The notes under the pieces were generated by a model. It was not told where the DNA came from, made no database searches, and saw nothing but the letters and a program-made list of their open reading frames with translations. Source: Pelagirhabdus alkalitolerans (lineage in GTDB: Bacteria; Bacillota; Bacilli; Bacillales; Amphibacillaceae). From it: DNA of 64,000 nt. The DNA lies in the NCBI RefSeq assembly GCF_900096905.1, contig NZ_FMYI01000006.1:62001-126000 (forward strand), written 5' to 3'. This document shows positions 17,641-28,600 of the stretch, one piece after another. Each line of letters starts with the position of its first letter. Position 1 is the first letter of the stretch. The position numbers and the translations under genes are program-made.

Positions 17641-17740
17641 ATGGTCATCCGTATGATAAACTACAAGTGTGAGAAATCGGTTGCGCAATGGAAGGAAACT
17701 GCGCTACTTGTACATATGTCAATAATGACCATACGGGGGG
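17641..17740 (+). promoter_or_regulatory. Bistable structured leader, candidate riboswitch
   Basis: Two perfect outer helices compete: ATGGTCAT (17641-17648) with ATGACCAT (17725-17732), or CCGTATG (17649-17655) with CATACGG (17730-17736). They share the bases 17730-17732 and so cannot form together; the second one reaches into the G tract that is the ribosome site. Inside both, TACAAGT (17662-17668) pairs with ACTTGTA (17706-17712) and GCGCA with TGCGC (17683-17687, 17700-17704), closing a loop with GGAAGGAAAC. I checked it by eye against c-di-GMP-I and other common riboswitch signatures without a match. Confidence 0.55.
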
Positions 17741-17746
17741 AGTATA

Positions 17747-19498
17747 TTGATTACAAAGTTAAAGAGCAGATTAAGAAAGAAAGGTAACACAAAAAAACAG
17801 TCAAAAATGAAAGCGAATACAGATAATCGATTGATACGAAAATTGTATACGTTAATAACGATTATCGTCTCGACATGTATTGTTGCTGCTGGGTTAATTT
17901 ATTATTTTAGTTCAGATGTTTCACGCCAAAGTGAACGGTTAGAGGATACAGCGACTTTGCAACAAGATTTCGCTGATATGGTAAACCAATTAAACCAAAC
18001 AAGTATCGCCTATTACCAATTGGCAACATCAGGTTATAGTGAAGACCAAGTCGAGTTAGCAGAAACCTCGTTAGAAAATGCAACAACATTATTTAATCAA
18101 TTAGAAGCACAGTTGGGTGATGTTGAAACGTTTGAGAATTACTTCATTCATCTTGATGAGGCTGTTCAATCTTATCAGACTGTTTATGAAGAAAATTTCA
18201 CAGAGGCCTTTTTTGGAGATGAAAGTGAACAAATAAGAAGTCGTGTTGTGCCTATTATTAATCGAAATGAAGATGCGGTTAATTCAGTTAATGAGCGTAT
18301 ACAGGACAATTTAGAAACAAGAAGAGAAGAAGTATCACAAGCAATGCAAGAATCTTTGGCAACATCTGAAGTGATCATGATGACTGCCTTATCGATTTTA
18401 ATCGTCGTACCACTTGTCTCACTGATTTTATTTGCCCGATCATTGAGTAGTGGTGTGAAGTTAGTGATGAAACGTATTAAAGCTTATCGAAATGGTGATT
18501 TATCATTTAGCCAAACGGTGAAAAGACGTGATGAATTTGCGATTATAGATCAACGGTTAAATGAAATGGGTGACCAACTACATCAGATTTTACTTAGAAA
18601 TAAAGAAATAAGTCAGGATGTATTGGGGGTTGTGCAATCAACGTCTAATAAATCAAATGAACAATTAACTGGAATGGCTGAGATTGAAGAAATGATGAAT
18701 GGATTTCAGGATGAGATGGAGAAACAAACTGATTTCACAAATACGATTTCAGCAACAACAGAAGAAGTTTCTGCAAGTTCAGAGGAAATTCAAAATTCAG
18801 TTCGTTATATGAGTGATCAATTAAACACATTGGAAACTGTCTCTAGTCAAGGTTTAACATTAATGGGTCAACTCGAGTCAACTGTCGAACAGTTAAATCA
18901 ACAAACATCAACTACAGCTGGACGTGTCTCGGGTATGCAAAATCAGTTAGAACATATCCAATCCTTTATTCAAGGAATTGACGGAATTGCAGATCAAACG
19001 AATCTACTAGCGATTAATGCATCAATCGAAGCGGCGAAAGCTGGTAAAGAAGGCAGAAGCTTTGCTGTTGTTGCAGATGAGATCCGTAAGTTGTCTCAAG
19101 GTACGAACGAGTTCTCAGATCAAACAAAAGAAGTATTAGAAGAACTAAGTAAAGAAGCAACAGAAGTTGGTCAAGCATTCGAAGACTTCAAGACCCATAG
19201 TCAAAAAACGCTTGACCAAACAGCAGAATCTTCTGCGTTATTTAAGCGAATCTCTACTGATAATGCGAAAGTAACTCGAGAACAAAAAGATATTAATGAA
19301 TCAATTATTCAAATTAATCGAGCAATAGAAGATGTCGTTTCATCCGTTACTGAATTGGTGAATGGTGCAACCGTTTTGCAGGAACGTAGCACAAATGTCG
19401 CATCAATTGTTGAAGAACAAACAAGACGTCAAGAAACATTAACAGATGAAATCAAGTCATTAGAAACGACAGCTAATCGATTGAATGATGAAAGTTAG
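17747..19498 (+). CDS. Methyl-accepting chemotaxis protein
   Basis: A 583-residue receptor. A basic cytoplasmic N-terminus (1-30) is followed by a first membrane helix (about 36-56), a helical extracellular sensor (about 60-205), a second membrane helix (about 210-228), a HAMP segment and the signalling hairpin, whose tip reads [22 protein letters not shown] at about 420-440. It senses an unknown ligand and controls CheA. The TTG at 17747 is used with GGGGGGAG upstream; an internal ATG at 17807 would remove 20 residues. The proximity to maltodextrin uptake genes may hint at sugar taxis, but the sensor domain gives no proof. Confidence 0.9.
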   Translation: MITKLKSRLRKKGNTKKQSKMKANTDNRLIRKLYTLITIIVSTCIVAAGLIYYFSSDVSRQSERLEDTATLQQDFADMVNQLNQTSIAYYQLATSGYSEDQVELAETSLENATTLFNQLEAQLGDVETFENYFIHLDEAVQSYQTVYEENFTEAFFGDESEQIRSRVVPIINRNEDAVNSVNERIQDNLETRREEVSQAMQESLATSEVIMMTALSILIVVPLVSLILFARSLSSGVKLVMKRIKAYRNGDLSFSQTVKRRDEFAIIDQRLNEMGDQLHQILLRNKEISQDVLGVVQSTSNKSNEQLTGMAEIEEMMNGFQDEMEKQTDFTNTISATTEEVSASSEEIQNSVRYMSDQLNTLETVSSQGLTLMGQLESTVEQLNQQTSTTAGRVSGMQNQLEHIQSFIQGIDGIADQTNLLAINASIEAAKAGKEGRSFAVVADEIRKLSQGTNEFSDQTKEVLEELSKEATEVGQAFEDFKTHSQKTLDQTAESSALFKRISTDNAKVTREQKDINESIIQINRAIEDVVSSVTELVNGATVLQERSTNVASIVEEQTRRQETLTDEIKSLETTANRLNDES

Positions 19499-19558
19499 TA
19501 TTGATACAAAGATATGTGAAGCGGTTACAAAAAAATTATACTTTTTTCTAAAAAAGGG

Positions 19559-19588
19559 TTGTAATTTTAAATCAATCAATAGTATAAT
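19559..19588 (+). promoter_or_regulatory. Promoter of the maltodextrin uptake operon
   Basis: TTGTAA, 18 bases, TATAAT. An operator-like GTGCAAGCGATTTCA lies at 19603-19617, just past the expected start point, and a second cre-like TTGTAAGCGTTAAAC at 19715-19729. The 306 bases between the chemoreceptor and the binding-protein gene are filled by this control region. Confidence 0.6.
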
Positions 19589-19602
19589 GAAGTTAATAAA
19601 TG

Positions 19603-19617
19603 GTGCAAGCGATTTCA
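19603..19617. promoter_or_regulatory. cre / MalR-type operator
   Basis: GTGCAAGCGATTTCA fits the LacI-family consensus TGNAANCGNWNNCW from its second base on. Placed over the start of transcription, it suits a repressor (CcpA or a MalR homologue encoded elsewhere). Confidence 0.55.
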
Positions 19618-19804
19618 CTATATGTGCACAAATGGGTTGTACCATTTCAAGCAATCTAGCGTTTGATTGATCGGCAGCACATTTTATGAGTTGTTGGATC
19701 TGAAACATTCAATATTGTAAGCGTTAAACATAATGGTGCTTATATTGATCAATCAGATGAAAGGTTAGCTAAATTTAATTACTCATTAAAGAGGGGGAAG
19801 AAAG

Positions 19805-21097
19805 ATGTTTAAAGGTAAATCATTTTGGTTCACAGCAGTATTAATGTTGGTTATGTCAATGTTTTTAGTCGCTTGTGGCGGTGACGACACAGAAGAGGCA
19901 GATACTCCAGAGGAAACAGGAGAAGAAACAACAGAAGAAGAAAATGGTGATGATACACCTGAAAAACCTGAAGAACTGACTATTTGGGTGAATGATGAAG
20001 AACAACAATTAGATGCTCATGAAGAAATGGTAGAGCGCTTTGAAGATGAGTATGGAATTAGCGTTAGCATCACACCATACAGCATGTTAGATCAATTAGA
20101 TGGTATGGAACTTGATGCACCTGCAGGACAAGGTCCGGACCTATTCTTCCAACCACATGACCGTATGGGAGATATTGATTTACTAGGTGTTGCAGCTGAG
20201 TTAGACCTAACTGAAGACCAAGAAGAGCGATTAGCTGGTTATAACGAAGAAGCAGTTGAATCATTCAGCTATGATGGTATTCAATATGGTATTCCAGCAG
20301 TTGTAGAAACATATGGTTTATTCTACAACCAACAACATGTTGACGAAGCACCAGAAACGTTAGATGATTTAATGGATATTGCATATGATATTACAGACGA
20401 TGAAAACTATGGTTTCTTAATGAATGCTTTAGATTTATACTTTGTGTATCCGTTCTTAGCTAGTGAAGGTGGTTACATCTTCGGACAAGATGCAGATGGC
20501 GTTTATGATCCAAGTGATATTGGTCTTAACACACCAGAAGCAGTAGCTGGTGCAGAAACAATCCAAACTTGGTTTGAAGATGATTTAATTCCAACGGGTA
20601 TTGAGCAAGATATTATTGATGGTCTCTTCGCAGATGGTCAAGTTGCAATGGCTATTAACGGTCCATGGGCAATTCCAGACTATCGTGATGCTTTAGGCGA
20701 TGATTTAGGTGTTGCACCACTTCCAACAAATAATGGCGAGCACTTAAGTTCATTTGCAGGTAACAAAGGTTGGTTAGTTAACTATTATACAGAAGATCAG
20801 TACTGGGCAACTGAACTTGCACTATTCTTAACAAATGCAGAGAATTCTGAGCTGTATTACGAAACTGCAGGTGAGTTACCGGCACACTTAGATGTTGAAA
20901 TTGATGATGAATTTATGGAGCCGATCTTCGAACAAACTGAGCATGCTTATCCAATGCCTAACATTCCAGAAATGAGTCAAGTATGGGAGCCAATTGGTGA
21001 TGCATTAGAATTCATCTCTTCAGGTGAAGATGTTCAAGAAGTCTTAGATGAAGCAGTAGAAGAAATTGAAGCAGAAATTTCTATAATGGGTCAATAA
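19805..21097 (+). CDS. mdxE: Maltodextrin-binding lipoprotein
   Basis: A 430-residue solute-binding protein. The signal peptide ends in the lipobox FLVACGGD, followed by a very acidic linker (about 25-60) and the mature domain beginning ELTIWVNDEEQQLDAHEEMV, as in maltose/cyclodextrin-binding proteins. ADGQVAMAINGPWAIPDYRD and PMPNIPEMSQVWEPIGDAL are typical MalE-family blocks. It feeds malto-oligosaccharides to the permease encoded next. RBS AGAGGGGGAAG. The strong excess of Asp and Glu fits a protein exposed to high salt. Confidence 0.92.
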   Translation: MFKGKSFWFTAVLMLVMSMFLVACGGDDTEEADTPEETGEETTEEENGDDTPEKPEELTIWVNDEEQQLDAHEEMVERFEDEYGISVSITPYSMLDQLDGMELDAPAGQGPDLFFQPHDRMGDIDLLGVAAELDLTEDQEERLAGYNEEAVESFSYDGIQYGIPAVVETYGLFYNQQHVDEAPETLDDLMDIAYDITDDENYGFLMNALDLYFVYPFLASEGGYIFGQDADGVYDPSDIGLNTPEAVAGAETIQTWFEDDLIPTGIEQDIIDGLFADGQVAMAINGPWAIPDYRDALGDDLGVAPLPTNNGEHLSSFAGNKGWLVNYYTEDQYWATELALFLTNAENSELYYETAGELPAHLDVEIDDEFMEPIFEQTEHAYPMPNIPEMSQVWEPIGDALEFISSGEDVQEVLDEAVEEIEAEISIMGQ

Positions 21098-21172
21098 GTC
21101 TTTAGAGAAGGGATTGAGAGATGATTAATCTTCTCAATCCTCTCTCTTTTTATAAAGGAGGGAACAGCCGTT

Positions 21173-22492
21173 ATGGCTACAAAGAACGATCAAGAGACGA
21201 ACAAGAATCGACAAGATAATCAGAACTCTAATCATAACCCCACACTTGCAATGCTGCTCTCAATCATTCCTGGTTTAGGACAGGCTTACAATAAGCGTTA
21301 TTTAAAAGGTGCAGCAATCTTCGTTTTATTTGCCGCTTTTGCCATTGTTATGTTTGACTTTATGTCAGATGGTCTTCAAGGGCTATTTACATTAGGTACT
21401 GAGGAGCGTGTAGATGATTCGCGTGTGTTCTTAAGTGAAGGGATCTTATCACTCATATTTCTAACATTTTATTTAATCTTCTATTGGGTCAATCTCCAAG
21501 ATGCTAGAAGAGATGCTATCAAGATCAAAAATGGGTGGCAAGTCGGCGGTGTAATGGCCGGATTTAAGAATGCATGGGATACAGCATTTCCATACATGCT
21601 TGTAGGACCAGGACTTATGTTCTTAATATTTGTCGTATTATTCCCACTATTATTTATGGGATTCTTAGCCTTTACGAATTATAACTTATATAATTCACCA
21701 CCTAGACACTTATTAGACTGGGTAGGATTTGATAACTTTATTAATTTATTTACAATTGCTGAATGGCGAAATACGTTTATGAGCGTTTTATCTTGGACGT
21801 TAGTTTGGACATTTTTCGCGACAACACTTGCGATTGGTTTAGCAATGTTCTTAGCCGTTTTAACAAACGACAAACGATTAAAAGGTAAGAAAATCATTCG
21901 TACTATTTTCATTTTACCATGGGCCGTACCAGGGTTTGTTACGATTATTATTTTCTCAGCGATGTTTAATGATAATTTCGGTGCCATTAATACGGATATA
22001 CTACAACCTTTATTTGGTACCAGTATACCGTGGCTGACCGATCCGACATGGACCAGGATTGCGCTTATTATGATCCAAACCTGGCTTGGTTTCCCATTTG
22101 TGTTTGCATTATTCACGGGCGTTCTGCAAGGTATTTCAAGTGATTGGTATGAAGCAGCTGATATGGACGGGGCAACAAGGATGCAAAAATTCCGTCATAT
22201 TACGTTCCCACACTTAATGTTTGCAACAGGACCGCTATTGATTACACAGTACACATTTAACTTTAATAACTTCAATATTATTTACCTATTTAATGAAGGG
22301 GGTCCAGCTGTCCGGGGGCAAACCGCGGGTGGTACAGATATCTTGATATCCTGGATCTATGATTTAACCTTTACAAATTCACAATACAGTATGGCAGCAG
22401 CTATTTCATTAATTTTAGGGATGATCGTTGCGACGTTTGCGTTTGTCCAATTCCGTCGTTCACGTTCCTTTAAAGAGGAGGGGACTTTCTAA
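21173..22492 (+). CDS. mdxF: Maltodextrin ABC transporter permease MalF-type
   Basis: A 439-residue membrane protein. An N-terminal extension with IIPGLGQAYNKRYLKGAAIF, as found in MdxF of Bacilli, precedes the MalF core; the cytoplasmic coupling loop EAADMDGATRMQKFRHITFP (about 325-345) is the EAA motif that docks on the ATPase. It is 75 bases behind mdxE and directly abuts mdxG. No MsmX/MalK ATPase gene is in the window, as in B. subtilis where MsmX is shared and encoded elsewhere. Confidence 0.92.
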   Translation: MATKNDQETNKNRQDNQNSNHNPTLAMLLSIIPGLGQAYNKRYLKGAAIFVLFAAFAIVMFDFMSDGLQGLFTLGTEERVDDSRVFLSEGILSLIFLTFYLIFYWVNLQDARRDAIKIKNGWQVGGVMAGFKNAWDTAFPYMLVGPGLMFLIFVVLFPLLFMGFLAFTNYNLYNSPPRHLLDWVGFDNFINLFTIAEWRNTFMSVLSWTLVWTFFATTLAIGLAMFLAVLTNDKRLKGKKIIRTIFILPWAVPGFVTIIIFSAMFNDNFGAINTDILQPLFGTSIPWLTDPTWTRIALIMIQTWLGFPFVFALFTGVLQGISSDWYEAADMDGATRMQKFRHITFPHLMFATGPLLITQYTFNFNNFNIIYLFNEGGPAVRGQTAGGTDILISWIYDLTFTNSQYSMAAAISLILGMIVATFAFVQFRRSRSFKEEGTF

Positions 22493-23350
22493 ATGGCTAG
22501 ACAACCAATGAGTTACAAAACAAAAAACAGATTAGAAATTGCAGCCATGTATTTAGTGATAGCCGTTATGACTGTGATCATATTCTATCCACTAATTTGG
22601 GCATTTGGAATGTCACTTAACCCAGGTACAAACCTTTATGGTGCATCGATTATTCCTGAAAATGCATCGTTCGTTCACTATGAATGGCTATTTACGAGTC
22701 CTCGAAGTAACTACTTGTTATGGTATCGTAATACGATCTTTGTTGCTGTATCTGTATCACTTTTAGGTACACTAATTACAAGCTTCACAGCATACGCATT
22801 TAGTCGGTACCGTTTCAGAGGTCGTACGTATGGTTTATATGCATTCTTGTTACTTCAAATGTTCCCTGTATTAATGGCAATGGTTGCCTTATATATCTTG
22901 CTTAATACAATAGGATTGTTAGACAGCTTAACGGGTCTAATTCTTATCTATATTGGTAACACGATCCCGATGAACGCTTTCTTAGTGAAGGGTTACATTG
23001 ATACGTTACCAAGAGAACTAGATGAGTCAGCTAAAATGGACGGGGCAGGCCACTTTAGAATCTTCTTCCAGATTCTATTGCCTCTAACAAAACCGATTCT
23101 TTCAGTTGTGGCATTGTTTAACTTTATGAATCCATTTATGGACTTTATCTTGCCACGAATTGTGTTAAGAAGTCCTGAGAATTACACATTAGCACTTGGT
23201 TTATTCAACTTTGTTAATGATCAATTCTCGAATAATTTCACGCGATTTGCAGCGGGTGCAATCTTAATCGCTGTTCCAATTGCAACTGTGTATCTATTCT
23301 TACAGAAATATTTAATCTCTGGTTTAGCATCAGGTGCAACCAAAGGTTAA
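22493..23350 (+). CDS. mdxG: Maltodextrin ABC transporter permease MalG-type
   Basis: A 285-residue permease of six membrane helices with the EAA loop ELDESAKMDGAGHFRIFFQI at about 180-200. Its ATG follows the mdxF stop without any gap; AGAGGAGGGG within the end of mdxF is the ribosome site. With MdxE and MdxF it forms the maltodextrin importer that takes up products of the cell-wall amylopullulanase at 25.6-32.0 kb. A perfect terminator follows. Confidence 0.92.
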   Translation: MARQPMSYKTKNRLEIAAMYLVIAVMTVIIFYPLIWAFGMSLNPGTNLYGASIIPENASFVHYEWLFTSPRSNYLLWYRNTIFVAVSVSLLGTLITSFTAYAFSRYRFRGRTYGLYAFLLLQMFPVLMAMVALYILLNTIGLLDSLTGLILIYIGNTIPMNAFLVKGYIDTLPRELDESAKMDGAGHFRIFFQILLPLTKPILSVVALFNFMNPFMDFILPRIVLRSPENYTLALGLFNFVNDQFSNNFTRFAAGAILIAVPIATVYLFLQKYLISGLASGATKG

Positions 23351-23355
23351 GTAAC

Positions 23356-23393
23356 AACAAACTCCCTAGCTACTTTAGCTAGGGAGTTTGTTT
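23356..23393. terminator. Terminator after mdxG
   Basis: AACAAACTCCCTAGC and GCTAGGGAGTTTGTT form a perfect 15-bp stem with T-rich flanks. It also ends the convergent 162-aa gene. Confidence 0.88.
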
Positions 23394-23880
23394 AATTATA
23401 ACGTCCAAACTGTACTTGATTGTAAACTTCATTAACGATTTCATTCAGGGTATCGGGATGGATTAATTTTGCTTGGCTCACTTTTTGACTCGTTCGAGGC
23501 CCAATTTTTTTTGCATTTAATAATTCATCTAAAAACGGTAACATGAAATCATCAACAGGTAAGTAAGCTAGCATAATGGAAGCGTGATCGGATTCTATTT
23601 CAATATAGACACCGTTTAATTGTGTCATTAAAAAATGTGAATAATCGAGTTTAATTTTAAATTGAGATTTAGTTGCTTGATTAATCGCCGATATATGACT
23701 TGGTAACGAGTAAAAATACACAATTTCTTCAAAAGAATAATCTAAATCCTCAAGTTTAGTACAGTATTTGTTTAATAAATTTTCAGTTGTTTTTGTGATA
23801 TTAAGAAAATAAAAATACTTTGATGTCATGATGGTAACACCAAAAGCCAGCAGTAGACTAATTCCGTAAAACCAACTCAT
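23392..23880 (-). CDS. Uncharacterised membrane-anchored protein (162 aa)
   Basis: One N-terminal membrane helix (WFYGISLLLAFGVTIMTS) followed by a soluble domain of about 140 residues without a motif I recognise. Its start overlaps the stop of the upstream diguanylate cyclase gene by four bases, so the two are translated together and it may modulate or accompany that enzyme. Nothing in the sequence names its function. Confidence 0.65.
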   Translation of the reverse strand: MSWFYGISLLLAFGVTIMTSKYFYFLNITKTTENLLNKYCTKLEDLDYSFEEIVYFYSLPSHISAINQATKSQFKIKLDYSHFLMTQLNGVYIEIESDHASIMLAYLPVDDFMLPFLDELLNAKKIGPRTSQKVSQAKLIHPDTLNEIVNEVYNQVQFGRYN

Positions 23881-25394
23881 TGTTTTACCACCTCTTCAAA
23901 AGATGTTACGCGATTTTTACCAGTATTTTTGCCTTTATACAGGGCATCATCTGCACAATTAATTAATTGACTCGGGTTAGCTTGACTAATATGACTAATG
24001 TGTGCGAAACCAATTGTTACTGTAAGTGTTTTATTAGGTTGTGTATTTTCATTAGGAAAAGACGTTTCTTCAATTGTTTTTCTCAAGTTTTCAGCTATTT
24101 TAAAGGTTTCAGTCGTTGAATGGTCCGTGCACAGCACACAAAATTCTTCACCACCAAAACGATAACTAAGCGCATTTCTAGGAACCGTTTGTTTGATTGT
24201 TTGTGCTAATTTTTCAAGCACATCATTGCCAAGTAAGTGTCCATTTGTATCGTTATAATGTTTAAAATGATCAATATCAATCATGATCATCGCAAGATTC
24301 TGAGGGACAGCGCCTTCAAATAATGATTGCAAATCTCTCTGCAAGGCACGTTGATTAAATAAGTTTGTTAGTCCATCTTTAAATGTCATCGCTTCGATAT
24401 CTTGATAGAGTTTAGCTTGCTCAACAGCTAGCGCAGCTTGTGAGGCAAGAGGCATAACATTATCAATATCTGATTCTGTAATCGGCTTTTTAGTGACTGG
24501 ATTATCAATTAAAATCAGACCGATTCTTTTGGATTGATGAATCATTGGAATGATTAATAATTCATCCATATCAAACTGATTCATTAATTGAGTTGTTGTC
24601 GCATCTATTGAATCTGATGTTTGGATCAATTGATAATCACCACTTATTAAAACATTTCGTAAAACTGTTTTTTCATTTAATGAAAAATGCATTTGTTTAA
24701 CTAATGTGTTTAATTCAGGATCGAGGTCAGTTTTATCAATACGATCTAACAAGTCAATTAAACGATACTTATGTCGCGCAATATCTTTCCATTTCTCAAA
24801 GCCTTCTGACATATCTAATGGCCCAATGGCTAAGAACCCTTTGAGTGCGTTCAAATCAGGTTCATGAAGGAATACCATCGCTCGGTTAAATCCTAACCCA
24901 TGTCCGGCTGTGATAGATGTAACGATAATATGTATGATGCGTTCTAAGTCTTGTGTTTGCTGGATCGCCATTGTGATTTCCCTTAAAATATTAAGTTGCT
25001 TGGAATTATCAAGTAACAGTTGTTTCCATATCCGATGTTTACGGAAAAATTGTATAGAAAAATGCAGAATGAAACCAACAGAGAACATCATCAATAGAGC
25101 AATCGACAAGGGAAGAAATCGAAATTCTAAAATCGTGAAATAAATTATGATACTAGTAATGCTTGATAGAACGAGGCCTAGCCATTTATAAGTATATGTA
25201 AAAAACAAAACGGTAACAAAGGACAAAAAAGCAAGCCAATCATTGATGTAAAGAATAGAAAATGAATAGAAATAAACCATTCCGATTGACAAAAGCAAAC
25301 GATTCCAAAAAGGACTTATTTTAAAACGCACCCAATTAAGCGCAATCGCTAGCGCTATTAAGTGACCAAATATTAACATTGGGTTGTTAATCAA
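23877..25394 (-). CDS. Membrane diguanylate cyclase with GAF domain
   Basis: A 505-residue protein: several N-terminal membrane helices (about 5-125), a GAF-like sensor (about 140-325, starting ILREITMAIQQTQDLERIIH) and a GGDEF domain (about 335-500). The active-site loop is FGGEEFCVL, a functional GGEEF form, with DIDHFKHYND binding substrate and metal. It should make cyclic di-GMP from two GTP. No PilZ or EAL gene is near. It is transcribed away from the amylopullulanase, with its start about 225 bases from that gene. Confidence 0.92.
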   Translation of the reverse strand: MINNPMLIFGHLIALAIALNWVRFKISPFWNRLLLSIGMVYFYSFSILYINDWLAFLSFVTVLFFTYTYKWLGLVLSSITSIIIYFTILEFRFLPLSIALLMMFSVGFILHFSIQFFRKHRIWKQLLLDNSKQLNILREITMAIQQTQDLERIIHIIVTSITAGHGLGFNRAMVFLHEPDLNALKGFLAIGPLDMSEGFEKWKDIARHKYRLIDLLDRIDKTDLDPELNTLVKQMHFSLNEKTVLRNVLISGDYQLIQTSDSIDATTTQLMNQFDMDELLIIPMIHQSKRIGLILIDNPVTKKPITESDIDNVMPLASQAALAVEQAKLYQDIEAMTFKDGLTNLFNQRALQRDLQSLFEGAVPQNLAMIMIDIDHFKHYNDTNGHLLGNDVLEKLAQTIKQTVPRNALSYRFGGEEFCVLCTDHSTTETFKIAENLRKTIEETSFPNENTQPNKTLTVTIGFAHISHISQANPSQLINCADDALYKGKNTGKNRVTSFEEVVKQ

Positions 25395-25468
25395 GGAAAA
25401 CCGCCTCCTTCCCTATGTCTATTATACTATGAATTGAGAACGTTGTCATAAAAATTTTGGAATAATGG

Positions 25469-25496
25469 TTGATTTTTTTGGAATGATCTTTATAAT
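25469..25496 (+). promoter_or_regulatory. Promoter of the amylopullulanase gene
   Basis: TTGATT, 16 bases, TATAAT. It is followed by three LacI-family-type operators (25502-25516, 25558-25573, 25581-25596) before the start codon. Confidence 0.6.
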
Positions 25497-25501
25497 AAAT
25501 G

Positions 25502-25596
25502 TTGTAAGCGATTGCACATAATGTTAAAACAATTTGTGCAATTTTTTCATAACTATTATGCAAACGTTTTCGTTAATTGTTATGAAAACGCTTATG
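25502..25596. promoter_or_regulatory. Operator cluster (cre/MalR-like) before the amylopullulanase
   Basis: Three half-symmetric sites in a row: TTGTAAGCGATTGCA, ATGCAAACGTTTTCGT and TATGAAAACGCTTATG, all with the AANCG core of LacI/CcpA operators. An extra inverted repeat ATTGCACA (25511-25518) with TGTGCAAT (25535-25542) overlaps the first. The cluster suggests tight control by CcpA plus a maltose regulator. Confidence 0.6.
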
Positions 25597-25620
25597 ACCA
25601 TAAATTGAAAGGGGAATTGG

Positions 25621-28600
25621 ATGCGAAAAAGACCTTGGTATGATCGTTGGTTTGCTGTAACGTTAGTCGGTATGCTACTGCTGAGCATGGTAGCAAGTGC
25701 AGTACCGCCTACTGTTACCTATGCAGAAGAAAATCAAGACAGTGAGGATTCCAGACAATTACGGATTCATTATCAGCAAGATGAGGTTGATTATGACGAC
25801 TTGTACTTATGGCTTTGGGGGGATGTGACGACACTCTCAGAAGATGCAGGTGAATGGCCAGAAGGTACACCTTTTAACAATGAACAAATGACAGACTTCG
25901 TTGGTTATGTTGATGTTGAAATAGAAGAAGAAGCAGAACAAGTTAGCTTTATCGCAGTGACAGATGATGAAGATGAGCTAACAGAGGTTGAAGTTGATAT
26001 TTTATCAGAGGATATGGATGAAGTGTGGATTGAAGAATCGGGCAATGTGTTTTACTATGAGCCGATTGATTTTGATACACCAACCGTTCGCCTGCACTTT
26101 CTAACGGAAGATGGATCGGCAGAACCGTGGTCACTTTGGAACTGGGGTAACATTCCAAACCCAACAGATGCTGGTGAATGGGACGAAGGTCGTATCCCCT
26201 TGAGTGATGAACAAGTAGGCGATTACGGAGCTTATATTGATGTGGAAGTGTATGAAGATACATCGAGTTTCGGGTTTTTATTTAGTAATTTAGAAACTGA
26301 TGAACAGACGGACGATTTAACGGCGAATGTCAGTGAGCATCAACAATTCTTTGTAAAAGAAGGTATTGATGAAGTATTTACTAATCCTTATTATGTCGCA
26401 GATGATGAGGAAGAAGAAGCACCAGAAGAGTATGAAGGTGAAGAAGATATAAGTGTTGAAGCAAGTGTGAATCGTGACTTTCATTATAATGAGCATGCAC
26501 TTTTAGATGTTGAGATTGATAACGCATCTGATTTATCGATCAGCCGTATTGAAGCGGATACATCGGCAATAGGTGGGTCATCAAATCTTAATATATCACC
26601 AGAGTTAAATCGTGTGACATTATCAGCAAGTCGTGACACATCACCTGGTGAGTATTCAATACCCGTCACAGTTGTCGATGAAAATGGTGGACAGTATACA
26701 ACGGAAACGCCCGTCACAATCGTTGAACGTGAGAAGGCTGACGGTGAGAAAGATTGGGATGAAGAAGTCATCTACTTCATGTTAACCGATCGTTTCAGTG
26801 ATGGTGACGAGTCAAATAACGACCCTTATGACCTGGACTATGATCAATATGACAATGATCGTGGGACGTATCAAGGTGGCGATTTCAAAGGGGTCACAAA
26901 CAATCTTGATTATTTAGATGATCTAGGTGTTGATACAGTTTGGTTGAGCCCCATTGTAGAAAATGTGGCGCATGATGTTGAATATGCTAGTGATGAAATA
27001 CCTTACTACGGCTATCATGGCTATTGGGCTAAAGATTTTGAAGAATTGAATCCACATTTAGGTACCATTGATGAGTTTCATGAATTAATTGATGAGGCGG
27101 CAAGTCGTGATATCGACATCATGGTTGATGTGGTACTAAACCACCCCGGTTATGGCATGCATCCTGATGACGAAATTGAAGAGGGAGCACCTGAAGCGTA
27201 CCCAACAAATGAAGATCGGGAAAAATTTGAAGATATGATACGACTAGATCCTGGTTCTGATGATTTAACAATGGAATTAGCTGGTTTACCTGATTTTAAA
27301 ACAGAAGAACAACAGGTAAGGGAACAAATTGTTGACTGGCAAGTAGATTGGATCGAACGATCAACAACAGATAGTGGTAATCGGATTAGTAGCTATCGTG
27401 TCGATACGGTTAAACATGTTGACGACACAACCTGGCAACATTTTAAAAATGAACTCGTTCAAGAAGATCCAGCATTTAAATTGATCGGTGAATCTTGGGG
27501 TGCAAATTATCAAGATGACCACGGCTATTTAAATACGGGTACGATGGATAGTTTGCTTGATTTTGATTTTAAAAATTATGCAAGTCAATTTGTTAACGGA
27601 AGTTTAGAAGAAGCAAACGAGACGTTAACAGAACGAAATGCGTTTATGGATAACCATGCGACATTGGGTCAATTCCTAGGTAGTCATGATGAAGATGGCT
27701 TTTTATACAATCAAGATGGTGATGTAGGGAAGCTTAAATTAGCTGCGACACTTCAGTTAACAGCAAAAGGTCAACCTGTGATTTATTACGGGGAAGAATT
27801 AGGTCAATCAGGGGCCGATAATTGGCCTGAATATGACAACCGTTATGATTTTGCTTGGGAAGAAGTAGAAGATAGTGCTATTCTTGATCATTATCAGTCT
27901 ATTTTATCATTTAGAGATGACTATTCTCATATTTTATCCCGTGGTGATCGTTCGGTTGTGGCAGGTTCAAATGATGATGGTTATTTAATCGTTGAAAGAG
28001 AATATGATGGTGAATCGGTTTATGTTGCTTTTAACCAAGCAAATGAAGCACAAGAGGTTTACTTAGAAGTGACAGAGAGCGATGCAGAGCTGATGAATTA
28101 TTATTCAGATGATGTGATCAGTGTAGAAACATCAGATGATGACAGTCACCTCGTTTCCTTTGAAATACCAGCAATGGATGATGGAGGAACAGCACTTTTA
28201 TCTGTAGACAATGGTCAACTGATTGACACAACAGAGGAGATGGAAGAGACACAAGATGAAGTAGAAGATGGCTTTTTTCGGCTTCACTTGGATGCAAATC
28301 TTACTGATGATCATAACCTCAGTGATCTTGGTTTATGGATTTGGGAAGATGTGGCGTCACCGTCAGAAGACTGGCCGACAGGCGCATTAAATCTTGACCA
28401 AGCAGAAGAAAATGAAGGTTGGTTATCGAAAGATATTGAATTAGATGAAGATCCTGAACAGATTGGTTTTTTAATTAATGAGCAGTCTGGTGGGAATGTT
28501 ACCGATGATGTGATCATTGACTTATTAACAGAAGACACAAATGAAGCTTGGGTAACAGAAGATTTAGATGTCTTTTACTATGAACCAATAGATGATGACT

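Noticed and set aside
17641..17740. c-di-GMP-I riboswitch before the chemoreceptor
   Set aside because: The conserved aptamer core sequences expected for that class are not present.
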